Of a DNA stretch of 64,000 nucleotides, positions 23,667 to 35,305 are shown piece after piece; positions within the stretch are counted from its first letter, which is position 1; each line of letters starts with the position of its first letter. The notes beneath the pieces are model-generated. The model ran no database searches. It was not told where the DNA came from and was given only the letters and a program-made list of their open reading frames with translations. The position numbers and the translations under genes were made by a program. Source of the DNA: Ryuthela nishihirai (Eukaryota > Arthropoda > Arachnida > Araneae > Heptathelidae); contig JAWZYU010000018.1 of assembly GCA_038380435.1 (NCBI GenBank), forward strand, positions 54,895,751 through 54,959,750, written 5' to 3'.

Positions 23667-24860
23667 CACCGAAAAGCCAAACATTATGACCAGCGCGTCT
23701 TTATGCAAATAGAAGCAGCTGTAGTAAACGACGGCGCGTTTGATGGTCATGAAACTGCATAAATAACACCAGGTACTGAGATCTGTTAATCAGTGCTATT
23801 CTTGTTCTTCAGATGGGAAAGGCAGCTGACTTAAGTGAGTTTGACAAAGCCCAAATTGTAGTGACCAGACGACTGGGTCAGAGTATTTCCGAGATGGCAT
23901 GGATTGTGGGGTTCTCACGGTCAGCCGTGGTTAGTATTTTCAAAAAGTGATCCGAGGAGGGAAAAACAACGAACGCCTGGCAAGGTGTGGGCCGACCGTT
24001 GATTCTAAAGGTGAATGAAGGCTATCCCGTATGGTACCAGCCAACAGAAAGGATACTGTGGCGCAACTCGCCCGTAATTTGAATGCTGGTGACGGAAGTA
24101 ATGTGTACACAGTATATCGAACCCTGCTGAAAATGGCGTAGTTGCAGGCCACTCTGAGTGCCCATCCTAACCTCGGTTCACAATCAAAAGTCCCTACAAT
24201 AGGCAAACGAGCATCAAAACTGGACCTTGAATGATTGGAAGAAAGTCGTCTGGTCGATGAATCTCATTTCCTGTTGCACCATATTGGGCGGCCGGGTACA
24301 TGTACATCGTTTACCTGGTGAAGTGTGTGCACCACGATGCGCCGTGGGACGAAAACAAGCCCGTGGAAGAAATGTAATTCTTTGGGCAATGTTATGCTGG
24401 GAAACTCTGTGTCCAGTCATTCATGTGCAGGAAACTATGACGTCTACCACCTACCTAAACATCATTGCAGACCAGGTACATCCTTTTATGACAATGCTAT
24501 TTCCCTCTAGTAGTGCCTTCTTTCAGCATGATAATGCGTCATGCCACACTGTCTGATTGTTCGAGAATGGTTTGCGGAACATGAGAAAGACCTCCAAGTA
24601 TAGTCTTCAAATTACGCAGACATCAATCCAATCGAGCATTTGTGGTTTGTGTTCGAACAGCATATCTGATATGCGGCGGCTCAATCGCATAACTTGCAAG
24701 AGTTAAAGGATCTGCTGGTAACGTGTTGGTACTAGATACCACAAGACACCTATAGAAATCTTGTGGCGTCCATGCCTCGCCGGGTAAGATCTATTTTGGC
24801 GGCACGTGGAGGACCAATATCATATTAAGCAGGTGGTCATAAAGTTTTGGCTCTTCGGTG
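23667..24860 (+). mobile_element. Full-length Tc1-like element (MGK family), inactive
   Basis: The termini are inverted repeats: CACCGAAAAGCCAAACATTATGACCA (left) and, as reverse complement, CACCGAAGAGCCAAAACTTTATGACCA (right). They are flanked by TA (23665-23666 and 24861-24862). Length 1,194 bp is normal for a compact Tc1 element. The transposase pseudogene starts near 23814 and has stops and indels throughout. The longest piece, 24227-24556, covers YLNIIADQVHPFM and FFQHDNASCHT with the second catalytic D, but the first-D motif reads WSMNL in place of WSDES, so that acid is lost. Confidence 0.88.
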
Positions 24861-24964
24861 TACATTGTTATTGCAAAATGTCAGTTGCTGATTGTCCATT
24901 AAAATTACCTGTAATATTTACAAGTATTTGTGAATTAAATTTTTTCTGGATTATAAACATTCTT

Positions 24965-25190
24965 GCCGTTCCATGGCCGAGTGGTTAGCGAGCTTGGCTA
25001 CTGATCTAAGGGACCTGGGTTCGAGCCCCGGGTAAGGCATGGATGTATGTGTCGTTTTTCTGCTGAGGTTCTTCCATCCTGTCAGATCTTCTACTTTGGC
25101 ATATAAACTAACAGGCTCCTGCCAGACCTCTGTGGCAAGCAGCTGCTTGAGGGGGTATTTATTTTTTTATTTATTTATTATAAATACTCA
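24965..25190 (+). mobile_element. SINE-A copy (tRNA Ser/Leu-like head)
   Basis: The head has box A TGGCCGAGTGGTTAGCG and box B GGTTCGAGCC, with a tRNA-like layout resembling Ser or Leu tRNAs. The body runs TTTTTCTGCTGAGGTTCTTCC to GCAAGCAGCTGCTTGAGGGGG, with a T/A-rich tail. An almost full minus-strand copy lies at 53632-53832 and a fragment at 3212-3340. Confidence 0.85.
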
Positions 25191-25384
25191 GGTATTTATA
25201 ATACATTTTAACAGTGTCAAGTGATTTTGTCACTTGGCATTGTGTCATAAGTTATGGTGCATTATATGTACCATTGTACCTATACATATACATTGTATGT
25301 ATACGTACATACATACATATGAACATATGTACCACTGTATACATGTACTAGAATGCCAACGTCCGCGCGTCCACTTATTTTTGG
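25191..25384. repeat. Simple ACATAT-type repeat spacer
   Basis: Includes a purine-pyrimidine alternating tract of ATGTATACGTACATACATACATATG type at 25275-25335. No gene. Confidence 0.6.
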
Positions 25385-25428
25385 TGATATCATCATCATC
25401 ATCACCATGATCCTCAAGCAGCCATGGG

Positions 25429-25776
25429 CTACGGAGGTCCAACCAGACGGTGCAATTTAGTTCTCCAAGCAAGTCTATCCTGAGCTATATCTACTGCATC
25501 TGGCCACTGCACACCAATTCTAACAAGGTCCTGTTTGACATTGTCTGCCCACCGCATCCTAGGTATCCCCTTCTTTCTGAGGCCTTTAGGCACACTGTTC
25601 ATAACCCTATTCGCCAATCTATAATTATTCATACGGGCAACATGGCCAAACCAACGGAGTCTCTCTCTGCACAATATGCTGCTTAAAGGAGGTTGCAAAC
25701 TCATTTGCCTAATCTCATCATTAGTTACAAAGTTGAACCACCTAATGCCCTGGTAAGCATCTGGAATAAAAAGCAT
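25429..25776 (-). pseudogene. LINE C C-terminal tail
   Basis: 115 codons: IRWFNFVTNDEIRQ, then RLRWFGHVARM and MRWADNVKQDLVRIG, ending WRTKLHRLVGPP. This RWFGH...W.D.VK.DL tail is typical of LINEs of this group and may help bind nucleic acid. It is separated from the RT segment by one stop. Confidence 0.85.
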
Positions 25777-25787
25777 CTAGTTTCCTG

Positions 25788-26441
25788 TTATTGACAAAGT
25801 GTCCAAGTTTCACTAACATAACTAACCCTAGAAAGAACCAAACTATTATACAGTCTAATTTTAGTCTTTAGGTGTATACGCCTATTTCTCCACACTCTCC
25901 ATAGATTCTTAAAAGTACCGGCAGCAATCCCTATTCGTCTGTTAATCTCATGCCGCACATCACCATTATCTGTTACATAGCTCCCAAGATAATTAAACTG
26001 TGACACCTGCTCAAGACTGCAACCATTCAGATTAACTGAATCACAGCCTGCCTGACCAATTTTCATCACTTTAGTTTTCTCTCTGTTTATAACCAAACCT
26101 ACTCTACTACCAGTCTCATCAACAGCTCGAATGAAAGAGTTCATCTCATCAACATCATTTGCCAAAAGTGCTAAATCATCAGCATAATCTAAATCAGAAA
26201 TTTTCGTATCTCCACCCCATTTAAGGCCAAAATATTTCCCTTGAAGTGAATTTCGCATAACATAATCAATAACCAAACTAAAGAGAAAAGGAGACAAAAT
26301 GCACCCTTGTCGAACACCAGAAGTAATGCTAAACCAATTGCTACAAGCCTTACCAACTCTCAGACACGACTCAGTGTTATTATAGAGAGCTTTCATTATG
26401 GTAACTAACTTCTCAGGTATACCATATGATTTCACAATCAA
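25788..26441 (-). pseudogene. LINE C RT palm/thumb half
   Basis: 217 codons containing GVRQGCILSPFLFSLVIDY (RT4) and DLDYADDLALLAND (RT5, the catalytic YADD pair). The thumb region follows (REKTKVM, FNYLGSYVT, INRRIGIAAGTF, and LYNSLVLSRVSYVSETWTL). It ends at a stop before the C-terminal tail at 25776. Confidence 0.88.
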
Positions 26442-27673
26442 CCCAAATTATGACGATCAACAGAGTCGAAAGCCTTTTTGAAATCAACAAAGCTAGCAAC
26501 AAAAGGTTTCTGAAACTCTAAACATTTCTCAAGAATCTGCCTAAGTGAAAATATCTGATCCACACATCCCCTACCACTTCTGAATCCACATTGCTCATCA
26601 CGAAATTGACTGTCAACCAGATTCTTAATTCTATTAACCACAATCATGGAAAAAACTTTACCTGGAACAGAGAGTAGGCTAATACCCCTATAGTTATCAC
26701 AAGAACTGCGATCACCTTTTTTGAAAATAGAAATAACAATAGCTCTGGTAAAATCCTTAGGAACCATGCCTTTATCATAAACGATATTCAGAATTTCAGT
26801 CATCCAAGTGGTAACCGAAACATTTCCAGATCTAAGCATTTCGGTAGTAATTTCATCTACCCCTGGGGATTTATGAAGTTTAAGTTTAGAAACAGCCAAA
26901 ATAACTTCAGATTGTGTTATAGGGCCAACATTAAAGCCACCAATGCATCTATCATCATTGCAAACAATGGGAATAGAACTAACCGCATTGTTCAGAATAT
27001 CACTGAAATGCTCAGCCCACCTAGCCATTACAGAATCCTCACCTTCTATAACCTTACCCTGTTTATCCTTCAATCCCTGTATACCTGTCCGTTTTCTACC
27101 ACACAAAACATTAACTATCTGGTACAGCTCTCTGCTGTTCTGCTGTCTAACTGCTTCCTCGGCTTTGTCAGCCAAACCATCAAGCCAAAGATTCTTATCA
27201 GCAGCTAACTGATCTTTTACACGTTTATTAAGTTCTCTGTAATGCTTTCTATTAGGACTAGTAGGGTATTGATTAAGGACATTCCTGCACTTCTTTCTTT
27301 CTGAAATAAGCTCAAATGCCTTATCACTCAGATAATTCTGCCTCTTCTGCTCCTTTCTTCCTAAAAGAGTACTGTTAGTGTCCAAAAAAGCCTGTTTAAA
27401 ATGACCCCATTCTTCCTCAACTTCAGTAGTAAGCATACCATGACTGTCATAATGACTAAGTAACCTATCATGGTAAGCTTTGGCTACAACTGGGTCTTTC
27501 AGAGTTTCGTTATTAAAAGCAAATTTTTTAACCCTGGCACAACACTTTTTAAGTTTAAGTTGTAAGACACTTTTAACAAGGTAATGGTCAGATCCAATTT
27601 CAGCTCCCCTATATGCCCTGGTATTTCTAACAGAACTAGCCCATTTGCTGTTAATTAATACATAATCAATCAT
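26438..27673 (-). pseudogene. LINE C linker and RT fingers/palm N-terminal half
   Basis: 411 codons, open without interruption. It starts inside the endonuclease C-terminus (MIDYVLINSKW, then GSDHYLV with the catalytic H). A 200-residue linker follows, then RT motifs: FKKGDRSSCDNYRGISLL (RT1), CGFRSGRGCVDQIF (RT2) and FVDFKKAFDSVDR (RT3, first catalytic D). A frameshift at about 26440 separates it from the next segment. It reads plausibly as functional protein, so the loss is recent. Confidence 0.88.
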
Positions 27674-27859
27674 ATTCCTATGCAGCCCATCAGGTGAAAC
27701 CCATTAGTATTTATGTATGTCGCGGTGTTTGTAATATGTGTTAGTTATTCTGAAACAATTGAGTTTACTTACCTGTAGGAGACGTTGCCCATTGCCATTG
27801 CAGCTACCAATACCAAAAGGGCCTATTACTCCTCCCCAAAGATCAGAGTCAGTACCAAC

Positions 27860-28426
27860 TTAGGCATTGAAGTCACCAAGAACAAGGGTAATATCTCCTT
27901 TCATGACAGAATTCAAAATATCCTGAAGTTGTTCATAAAATCTATCTTTCTCATCCTCATCGGCATCCTCAGTGGGGGCATAACAGCAGATAACATTCAG
28001 GTCTTTAACGCTTGTCTGAAATTTTGCTGTAAGAAACCTTTCATTAATGCACTCATATCCTAGAAGAGCATCACTAGCGTGTCTGCTGAGAAGCAGACCC
28101 ACGCCTTGGTGATGCTTATTGTCGTCCCTCCCTGAAAAGAGAAATTTAAGATTATTTTTAAGAATCTGACCTTTATCTGTCCATCTGGTCTCTTGCAAGC
28201 CGAGAATATCTAAATTATAATGGTGGAATTCTTGTGTGAGGACATCAAGAGAAAAAGCTCTGTGCAGAGTCCTCACATTCCAACTACCTATGGAGAGAAA
28301 ATGGTTAGTGGGATGTTTAAAGAAACTATGTTTATTGAGAGAGGGAATGCCGACAATATCAAACAGCCCCCTAATCGCAGACATGGGGCAAAGACCCGTT
28401 CCCCCACCACTAAAGGCTGAAGCCAT
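27860..28426 (-). pseudogene. LINE C endonuclease (EEP) region
   Basis: 188 codons from ATG 28426. The apurinic-type endonuclease fold is recognisable: SWNVRTLH near residue 48, LDILGLQETRW near 73 with the catalytic E, CCYAPTED near 145, and LVLGDFNA at the end, where the catalytic D-x-N lies. It resembles so-called craniofacial development protein 2-like LINE ORFs. A stop directly after GDFNA (27860) ends the frame. The next 190 bp hold one more stop before the frame resumes at 27673. The enzyme would nick target DNA for target-primed reverse transcription. Confidence 0.85.
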
Positions 28427-28925
28427 CTACACTTACCCTGTTATTATGGAAGACTTCCTCCAATGTAGAATTTGACGATGCCAATAGAAGCAAAGAGTTC
28501 AGGTGCCTGCGATGACTTCTGCTCAGGATTATCCACCAGCTGATAAACATATCCTGTGAATCTATTCACTTGGGGCTGTCAACCCACAAACAAACAGAAA
28601 ACACAGCGGAAGATTTTCCCTCCACAGAAGCCCACCAGTGCAGCTAAACCAGGATCCATAATCAAGCTCAGAGCCATATATCTGTCCAGTTGGTTTATAT
28701 GGTCAGCACCAGGACCCTGTGTTGTTGACCACTCCTCAGCAGGGTAGGAAAAAAAAAGAATAGTAGCCATAGTTGTCCAGATCAGTAGGTCACACTAATC
28801 TGGCAGCCCTCCCCTTCCGTTCACTTCCACAAGAGAGTATCTCTTTTTAAAGTTACTAACGGTCTGCACCACGAGAAGGCGGGGTCGGACATTAGGTGCT
28901 AGGCCTGGCCGGTTCTATGCATCAT

Positions 28926-30212
28926 GTCATGTAATTCCTTGAAGACGTGAACGAATCGTTCGAAATTTCGTACGCGAGTTCTCCGCTTTCTACTTCGTGT
29001 TCCGTTAAAAAACACATCTGTACCTGTAATGGGACGCGATTTGGAACGCATTTTTGAAGACAACAGAAGTTTCTTTCCGGATAGTTGGTTGTTCCTTCTC
29101 TTCTATCTCTGAAAACAGTTTTACTGTAAAATGGATCATTTCATAGGAAGTGTATTCTCTCTATGACATCTGACCTCATCACACTTTTTCCTCTTGGGTT
29201 ACATGATAGGGGTCAAATGTATCATTTCTCATACACACCACAAACTGTTCATGAACTACGTGCAAGGATAATTGCAGTTGTAACCACGGTTAGTGCTTAA
29301 ATGCTCATTCATCTGTAAAGAGAACGCTTTTCATATGGGATATTCACTCTCTGAGTAACGAGAGAACTATTCATTGAACATTTGTGAGAAAAAAATGTAA
29401 TAAGAAACTTTTCAGATATTTAGTAATAACATGCGTTTGTTTCATATTCACAGCTCTGTTCGTTTACGGGATAACATTATTCCGAATTGCTTTATAAAGT
29501 CTGCACTGCAATTTATTGTGCAGTCAAGGTCAAATGTATATTAGAATTTTGTTAGTCTTCACGAACTGTGGTGTAAATGTATCAGAATATTATGCGACAT
29601 ATGATAGCTTTCGTTAAGAAATGTTTTTTTTAAAAATCTGTCAATATAAACAATGTTTATGGATAATATGTTACTGCATCATTGTCATGTTACTGAATTC
29701 TTAAATATTTGCAATCAATTTTTCATAAATCTTGTTTATGGTTCTTCACAGAAATCGATAGTAAAGCTATTGTTGTTTATACATTATGAAACCACTTCAG
29801 TATGATTCCAAACTCTGGTCACTTTCGCCAAATTAAATGAAAATTGGAACAAAATGCTGCTTTTGTGGTACAGAGATATGTTGTTGACTGGTGGTGAAAC
29901 AGCAACTGTTACTGCAGGATGGCTGGTTTGGTTATTTGTGCAGTGTTTCCATGTCATATGAGAGAGACCAGGACAATCCTGATTGCGCTTTAGAGTATCT
30001 CCGGTCTTTGTGCAGGAGAGTACCTTCTTCCCTTTTTTCAAAAAAAAGAAACATTGTTATATAGAATAAAAAAGTACATGGCTACGTAAAATTATGAAGC
30101 TGACACACTGATACTACTTCACGCAAATGGGCGGATGAGTTGCTATCGTTTCGCACTGCTGTTTTCTTGAAAGCATTTCATAACTACAGCTACAGAGGAG
30201 ATGTCAGACGTT
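28926..30212. other. AT-rich intergenic stretch
   Basis: No supportable gene. 28930-29400 is slightly richer in GC and could be a decayed transposase, but I found no convincing motif. The 85-codon ORF at 29784-30041 shows none either. Confidence 0.4.
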
Positions 30213-30398
30213 GCATGGGGTGGGGGTTGGCTCAGTGGGAGCACGCCAGGCTGGTAATATGTAGTCCCAGGTTCGAGTTCCACCTGTGTCACCGTTGCGA
30301 TTTATCTCTGCTAAATCCCCACCGTATCCTCCGGTCAGAATGGGGCACCAGTGGGTTTGGAAAGGCCGCCGACCATCGGATGAGGCGTAAAGTGGTGT
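30213..30398 (+). mobile_element. SINE-B copy 2, 5' part
   Basis: Head GGTTGGCTCAGTGGGAGCACGCCAGG (box A) and GGTTCGAGTTCC (box B), then the core ending GGATGAGGCGTAAAG. A second element interrupts it at about 30399 and the family sequence resumes at 30604. Confidence 0.85.
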
Positions 30399-30603
30399 CT
30401 TCCGGCCTTAACTGGCATAGTGGTTAGGAAGCTAGCATCTGTTTCATCAAGGCAAACTGTATAGTGTTTCAGCTGTAACTGAGACAGTGGTCAGCAAAGA
30501 CTGCGGTCTGAGTAGGGTATGTCCTTGTATTTGAAGGCCTTGAAAAGCTAGGAGTAGCTTCTAGGATTCTTCACTGCCCTATATATTGCCAAAAAACAAC
30601 AAA
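30399..30603 (+). mobile_element. Possible small SINE nested in SINE-B
   Basis: The interrupting segment begins with a box-A-like ACTGGCATAGTGGTTAGGAAGC and ends in an A-rich tail (CCAAAAAACAACAAAAAA), as a tRNA-derived SINE would. No good box B is visible and no second copy exists in the window. Confidence 0.4.
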
Positions 30604-30815
30604 AAATGTACGGGAGAGAGAGTCTTACCCTGTGCGCGTCAAAGAACATGCTGGTGGCCTTGACGAAAGTATTCCATCTGTCTCCTAACAGCTGTCTAGT
30701 GAGTTCCCTTCCCCCATCTTCTCTGAGTCTTTGGAATCTTTGTGACGTGTCATTTAGCCTTTTGTGTGCAAAACAAAAAGTCCACTCAGATGTAAAACAG
30801 CTCACAACAACCCAA
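30604..30815 (+). mobile_element. SINE-B copy 2, 3' part
   Basis: Resumes at ATGTACGGGAGAGAG...CCCTGTGCGCG and continues through the GTCTCCTAACAGCTGT and CCCTTCCCCCATCTTCTCTGAG boxes to TGTAAAACAGCTCACAACAACCCA. It matches the 3' half of copies at 2797 and 61666. Confidence 0.8.
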
Positions 30816-32164
30816 ATTGCTCTATCCTCATTTATAATGATAGAAGTGATCCAGATTTGTTGCATGCGTAAAATAACGTGCAGCGCATTTAGAACTACTT
30901 TTCACAGCAAAGATGCGTTAGTGTCCTTCATTATTATACTTATTTTGTAGTAAATTGATATTAATTCATGTGCTAAAAATTTAGATTATTCTATTATTAG
31001 CAAAAGTCATATTAACAATAGAATCATCCACGTTTCTTAAAATAATTGAAATTCTGCCGTGTTGCATTTTTGAACATCGTTCCTTATTGCTTACCTATTA
31101 AGTTCTTTATTATTCACATAAGACAAGATTAAATTTAAATTAGTTAGAAATGTAAAGCTATTGCAACTGTCATACAAGCATGAATGATATCTAGCAGATT
31201 TCCTGCAATTAATATATGTAGATAACTTTTGCAGTACCACATTTGTCATGATGTTAATTAATACTTTCAGTACGGAGCTGTATATAATGTCCCAACACTG
31301 TGAGTTTCCAAAGCTATAAAGCATGTTGCTATTGCCAAAATGAGTAGCCCCCTGCCGCTGAACATCAGAGACAGCGACGAACCACATTAATAATGCGAGA
31401 TATGTTATTAATATTTTAATTACTTTGTATTAACTTTGAAATTAGATGAGGCCATTTAACAAATTGTCCCGAGCATTCAATCATTGCCTTTAACTGTATA
31501 GTTGCCCGAACAAATACAATTCATTCTGATACTTGGATTCTATAGCAGCGGAGGAGTGCTTATTTGGATTCCAGTGCAACATTTGCATCTGATTCTTGAG
31601 ATGTAATGACATTAAAGCATTCGCAATTCACTTATGTTAAATAGTGGTTCATTCATCTTCCTGCTGGAATCAGAAGTCGGGAGAGTTCGCTGTGATTCAA
31701 ACTGAATTTATGTACATTGCGAAACTGAACCGGGCTTGACAAATGATGTTGAAAAACGTCATTAAAGAAGTTGCTGCAATCGGAATTTGAAAACACGTTG
31801 AATAAAAGTTTCACATGGAATTGTACAATGGTCATGGAAATTAAAAAGCTAAATCTTCAAATAAAACCGAGTTCTCTTAAAAATACATTGCTACATTTAA
31901 ATTGTCAGGAAGTAGAACAAGGTATTTCATCGCTGTTATATGACGGAATGAATTTGAGAGCACAGTGCTGTTTTTTTTTCATATGCACAAGACAAATACT
32001 CAGTATCTAATAACTGAACCTTCAAGAAAAGCAGAAACTGATGGAATCTAATAATATTAAAAATTTGATATAAATTACTGAAGATGTAATTTAAACCAAA
32101 AACGATATTTTAAGCATCGCATCAAACGATTTTAATAATCTCGAGTTTTGACAATTTTACTCTT
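30816..32164. other. AT-rich intergenic stretch
   Basis: No gene, RNA or repeat recognised. ORFs at 31091-31387 and 31771-32010 lack motifs. Confidence 0.45.
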
Positions 32165-32435
32165 ACACTCTGAACATTGAGAACACACGTAGAATCATTA
32201 AATAGAAAAGAACACACGCAGAATCATAAAATAGTAAAGAACACTTATAGAATTATAAATAATATGAAACAAATGTAAAATTATAAAGTAGAAAAGATCA
32301 CATGTAGAATCATAAAAGTAAGGAACACATGTAGAATCACAAAATAGCAAAAAGCACACGTAGTATCATAAAATAGTAAATGATACATGTAGAATTATAA
32401 CGGAGCAAAGAATACATCTATAATCATAAATAGGT
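32165..32435. repeat. Minisatellite, about 29-bp unit, nine copies
   Basis: Imperfect units of the form ACACATGTAGAATCATAAAATAGTAAAGA in tandem. A further one and a half units occur at 33613-33665, so the array seems to have been split. Confidence 0.85.
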
Positions 32436-33989
32436 CGCAGACCTATCGATTTTTATTTTTTTTTAGTACACTCCCGTGTTTGATAGAGACATCGCCGGTA
32501 GATGATGTTCTCCTCCCCCCATTTGTATAACGTTTCGTAGTATCAGATTTCATCCGTTTCCATTGATGTTACAAGGTGAACTCGCTCCAATGAGACTTGG
32601 ATATGGAAGGCGATTGGCTCCTCATCTTCCATAATGGCGCAATTTTGTCATCAACCCTCGGCTACAGTTCGGTTTCCGTGCACCAGATTTGTATTTCAGA
32701 ACCGGATAAGAACAGTTCCATCCTCTAAATATGACAGTGGACGCCATGTTTTTCCCCCGAGAAAGACCCATTGGGTTGGATTATTCCCGGGCTTTCAAAA
32801 GTGATATAGCCAATGTTCGGCCAGATAGAGTCGATGTGGGGTGATCGTACATAGTAGAGCATACCGTACATGGGTTTTGTTGTACAGCCTATATTCGTTT
32901 GCTTTTTTTTCGCTTAAGTCCAATTTTTGTAGAGGACCTATTGAATTAGTTTTAGCCATGATTTGGGGTGAAACTGCGTTAGATATCTTTAAAATATAGA
33001 GGTATTATCCATTTATTTAAACCGTAGCTGTGCAAAATTTATTGTAATTTTCTTGTCTTTAGGGAAAACACATGACCAACGAATTCAACGTGGGGAATTC
33101 TCTTTATTTGTTTCCGAGTGCACTCTGCAGTAATCCAGTCATCATTCCTGGGAAGACGCTTCATATAGGGTAGGGTTGTTTTTAACTTGAATCTTAACTG
33201 ATTGTCGTCACTTTAACTTGAATTTAGCTTATATACATATGTTGGAAGTGGAGTACTAAAATTTTAGTATAATGTAAATTGTCCACCTCTTGTAAGCCTA
33301 CGGTGGAATTATGTTAACTCAGAACGTTTAATAAATGAAATTTTTTTACTGTTTTTAACCAAAAAAGTGCATTTTGGTGAGTTACTTTAAAACCTCTGCT
33401 CATCACATCTACAGTTAGGAAATACAGGACTACGTATTGCTAACTTGTGGATTGTTTTTTGTTAAGAATTTTTGTTAGAACATATTTTTCGAAATCAGAA
33501 CCAACAATTACTGACATGTAGTCCTTGGAATTTAATAATTCTGCAGGATCAATCAATTTATTTCAGGCAGATTCTAGTTCATACCGCATGTCTCGAAGAG
33601 TAAAAGTTGCGGGCTGATACATAAAATAGTAAAGAACACATGTAGAATCATGAAATGGTAAAGGTTCGTGAAATTTCTCTTTAAATGCAGTGCATTGAAG
33701 CGGATATTTGTGTGTTTAAATTTGGTGTAGGCAGTTTCTGAGGGCATGAAACTATTCCTCTCAGTAGGATTCTTATTCCAATATTATTACTAATATAGAT
33801 ATTTTTGAATTACGAAAATACCACTTTATTGATTTGAGTGTTTGAAAAAGTAAACATGCATTTGTTGTGATATCGCTTACAGTTTTATCTCTGACCGAAT
33901 TCAACATATGTAGACACTTGTCTAATTAACTAGTTAACAGAAGAAATCGTATTAAACCGATTACTCAGAGACTTAAATTTTATTTCATA
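32436..33989. other. Unidentified 1.2-kb segment splitting the minisatellite, plus AT-rich DNA
   Basis: 32440-33612 separates the two parts of the 29-bp array. I see no inverted or direct terminal repeats and no long ORF. It could be an insertion or simply the distance between two arrays. 33666-33989 is AT-rich without features. Confidence 0.4.
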
Positions 33990-34385
33990 AGTTGGGTTGT
34001 TTTACCTCTGTGTGGCGCTTTTCTAAACTCAACGGTCTAAATGGCCAGGTCACAAGGATCCCAAAGATTTAGAGATGGTCGGGAAAGGAGATCCACTGGA
34101 TAGCTGTTAGGAGACTGATAAAGCTTTGCATTAAGGCCATTCAACGTCTTTCTTCACCATGTATAACACATGGCTCTATCGCACAAGGAGCTATTCCATA
34201 TCTACACGTCTCATCCGACGGACGACGGCCTTTCCAAGCACATTGGTGTTCCCTTTCTGACAGAGGTAAGAGTGGAAGTTAGCGCAGAAAAATCTGAACG
34301 CCGACACAATTGGGACTCGAACCTGGGAACTACAAATTAAGAGCCTAGCATGTTACCAAAGAAGACAGCTACAGCCCCTATGTAA
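33990..34385 (-). mobile_element. SINE-B copy 3
   Basis: Minus-strand copy of the family. The tRNA-like head is at the right end (GGGACTCGAACCTGGGAAC as box B complement near 34313-34335). The core (CATCCGACGGACGACGGCC) lies at 34205-34230 and the tail (GTTGGGTTGTTTTACCTC) at 33992. It is full length. Confidence 0.85.
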
Positions 34386-34519
34386 TAAGAGTTTACCATT
34401 TTAGAAAATTTGTGTATATGCTACATTACAAGAATTCATGACTTCAGTCTGCATTTCAGTATTAAATGATTTGATTCTCTTCACTAAAGGCATTATATAA
34501 TTCTAAATTTAGTAAAGTA

Positions 34520-35146
34520 CAGTACTGTGCGAATTAGTTGGGACAAGCGAAGCCTGGAAAACCCCTTCAATCCGGCCTCATCCAGCAATCCCCCAAACAC
34601 AAACGCAAGGTCATGTTTTGGAGATGTTTCACAGCTTCCGGGACACAGACGCTTCACTCCATTGAAAGAATGATGGACAGCAAAAAGTTCATAGGCGTTC
34701 TGGAGGCGAATATGGTCCCAACACTGCAGAAGCTGTTTCCTAACGGCGATGGGGTATTTCAACAGTATCTGGTTCCATGCCACAATTCTAAGCTTGCTAA
34801 GAGCTTCTTTACCCAGCAACATTTGAAGGTATTGGAGTGGTCAGAAAATTCACCCGAACTAAACCCCATTGAAAATTTGTAGGCCATTATTAAAGGGCGT
34901 ATATCTAAGATGGATTGCACGACGAAAACCAAAATGATAGAAAGTGTCATGAAAGTGTGGTACCACGACCCTGAAGTGAAGAAGATGTGTGGAAAGCTAG
35001 TGGCATCAATGGTTGAGAGGGTGGAAGAAGTAATTAAAGTCAAGGGGGGTCACATTCACTATTAACTACACTATTACACAAATAAATATTTTAGTTGTCT
35101 TTGTTACTTCATTTTCCTATTGTCCCAACTAATTTGCACAGTACTG
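34520..35146 (+). mobile_element. Tc1-like deletion derivative
   Basis: Perfectly placed inverted termini CAGTACTGTGCGAATTAGTTGGGACAA (left) and CAGTACTGTGCAAATTAGTTGGGACAA (right, reverse complement), flanked by TA (34518-34519, 35147-35148). Only the C-terminal half of a transposase remains. It starts at GKPLQSGLIQQSPKHKRKVM, holds GVFQQYLVPCHNSKLAKSFF, where the catalytic D of QQDNAPCH reads Y, and has SPELNPIENL with the E. A stop follows. The HTH half is deleted, so this copy could only move in trans. Confidence 0.88.
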
Positions 35147-35162
35147 TACAATTGAAAGCAAA

Positions 35163-35305
35163 ACAGGGTAGGTTAGGTTTTTTCTCCGCTTCGATGCACT
35201 TTGTTAATACAATAGGCTAATTAGCGAAGCCACAAGGACACCGGAGACGTAGAGTTGAGTATAGTACTAAGATCCACTGAACAGTTGCTTGGAAACGGAT
35301 GGAAA
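35163..35305 (-). mobile_element. SINE-B 3' fragment
   Basis: Short minus-strand match to the SINE-B tail (CTAATTAGCGAAGCCACAAGGACACCGGAG, then GATCCACTGAACAGTTG). The head is missing. Confidence 0.55.

Larger units (their letters stand above)
25385..28925 (-). mobile_element. LINE C, near full-length RTE/CR1-like retrotransposon
   Basis: One continuous minus-strand element. Its 5' end near 28925 (CTAGGCCTGGCCGG-type sequence also seen in LINE B) is followed by an EEP endonuclease, a linker, a reverse transcriptase, a C-terminal tail, and a 3' end with a GAT microsatellite at 25385-25402. EEP endonuclease plus RT in one open frame and a simple-repeat tail fit RTE/CR1-type elements; the exact clade is not settled from sequence alone. 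Two or more in-frame stops and two frameshifts make it inactive, but it is far better kept than LINEs A and B. Confidence 0.88.

Noticed and set aside
28926..29400. Possible DUF4817-type or mariner transposase remnant
   Set aside because: A few residues on the minus strand looked suggestive, but no catalytic motif could be confirmed.
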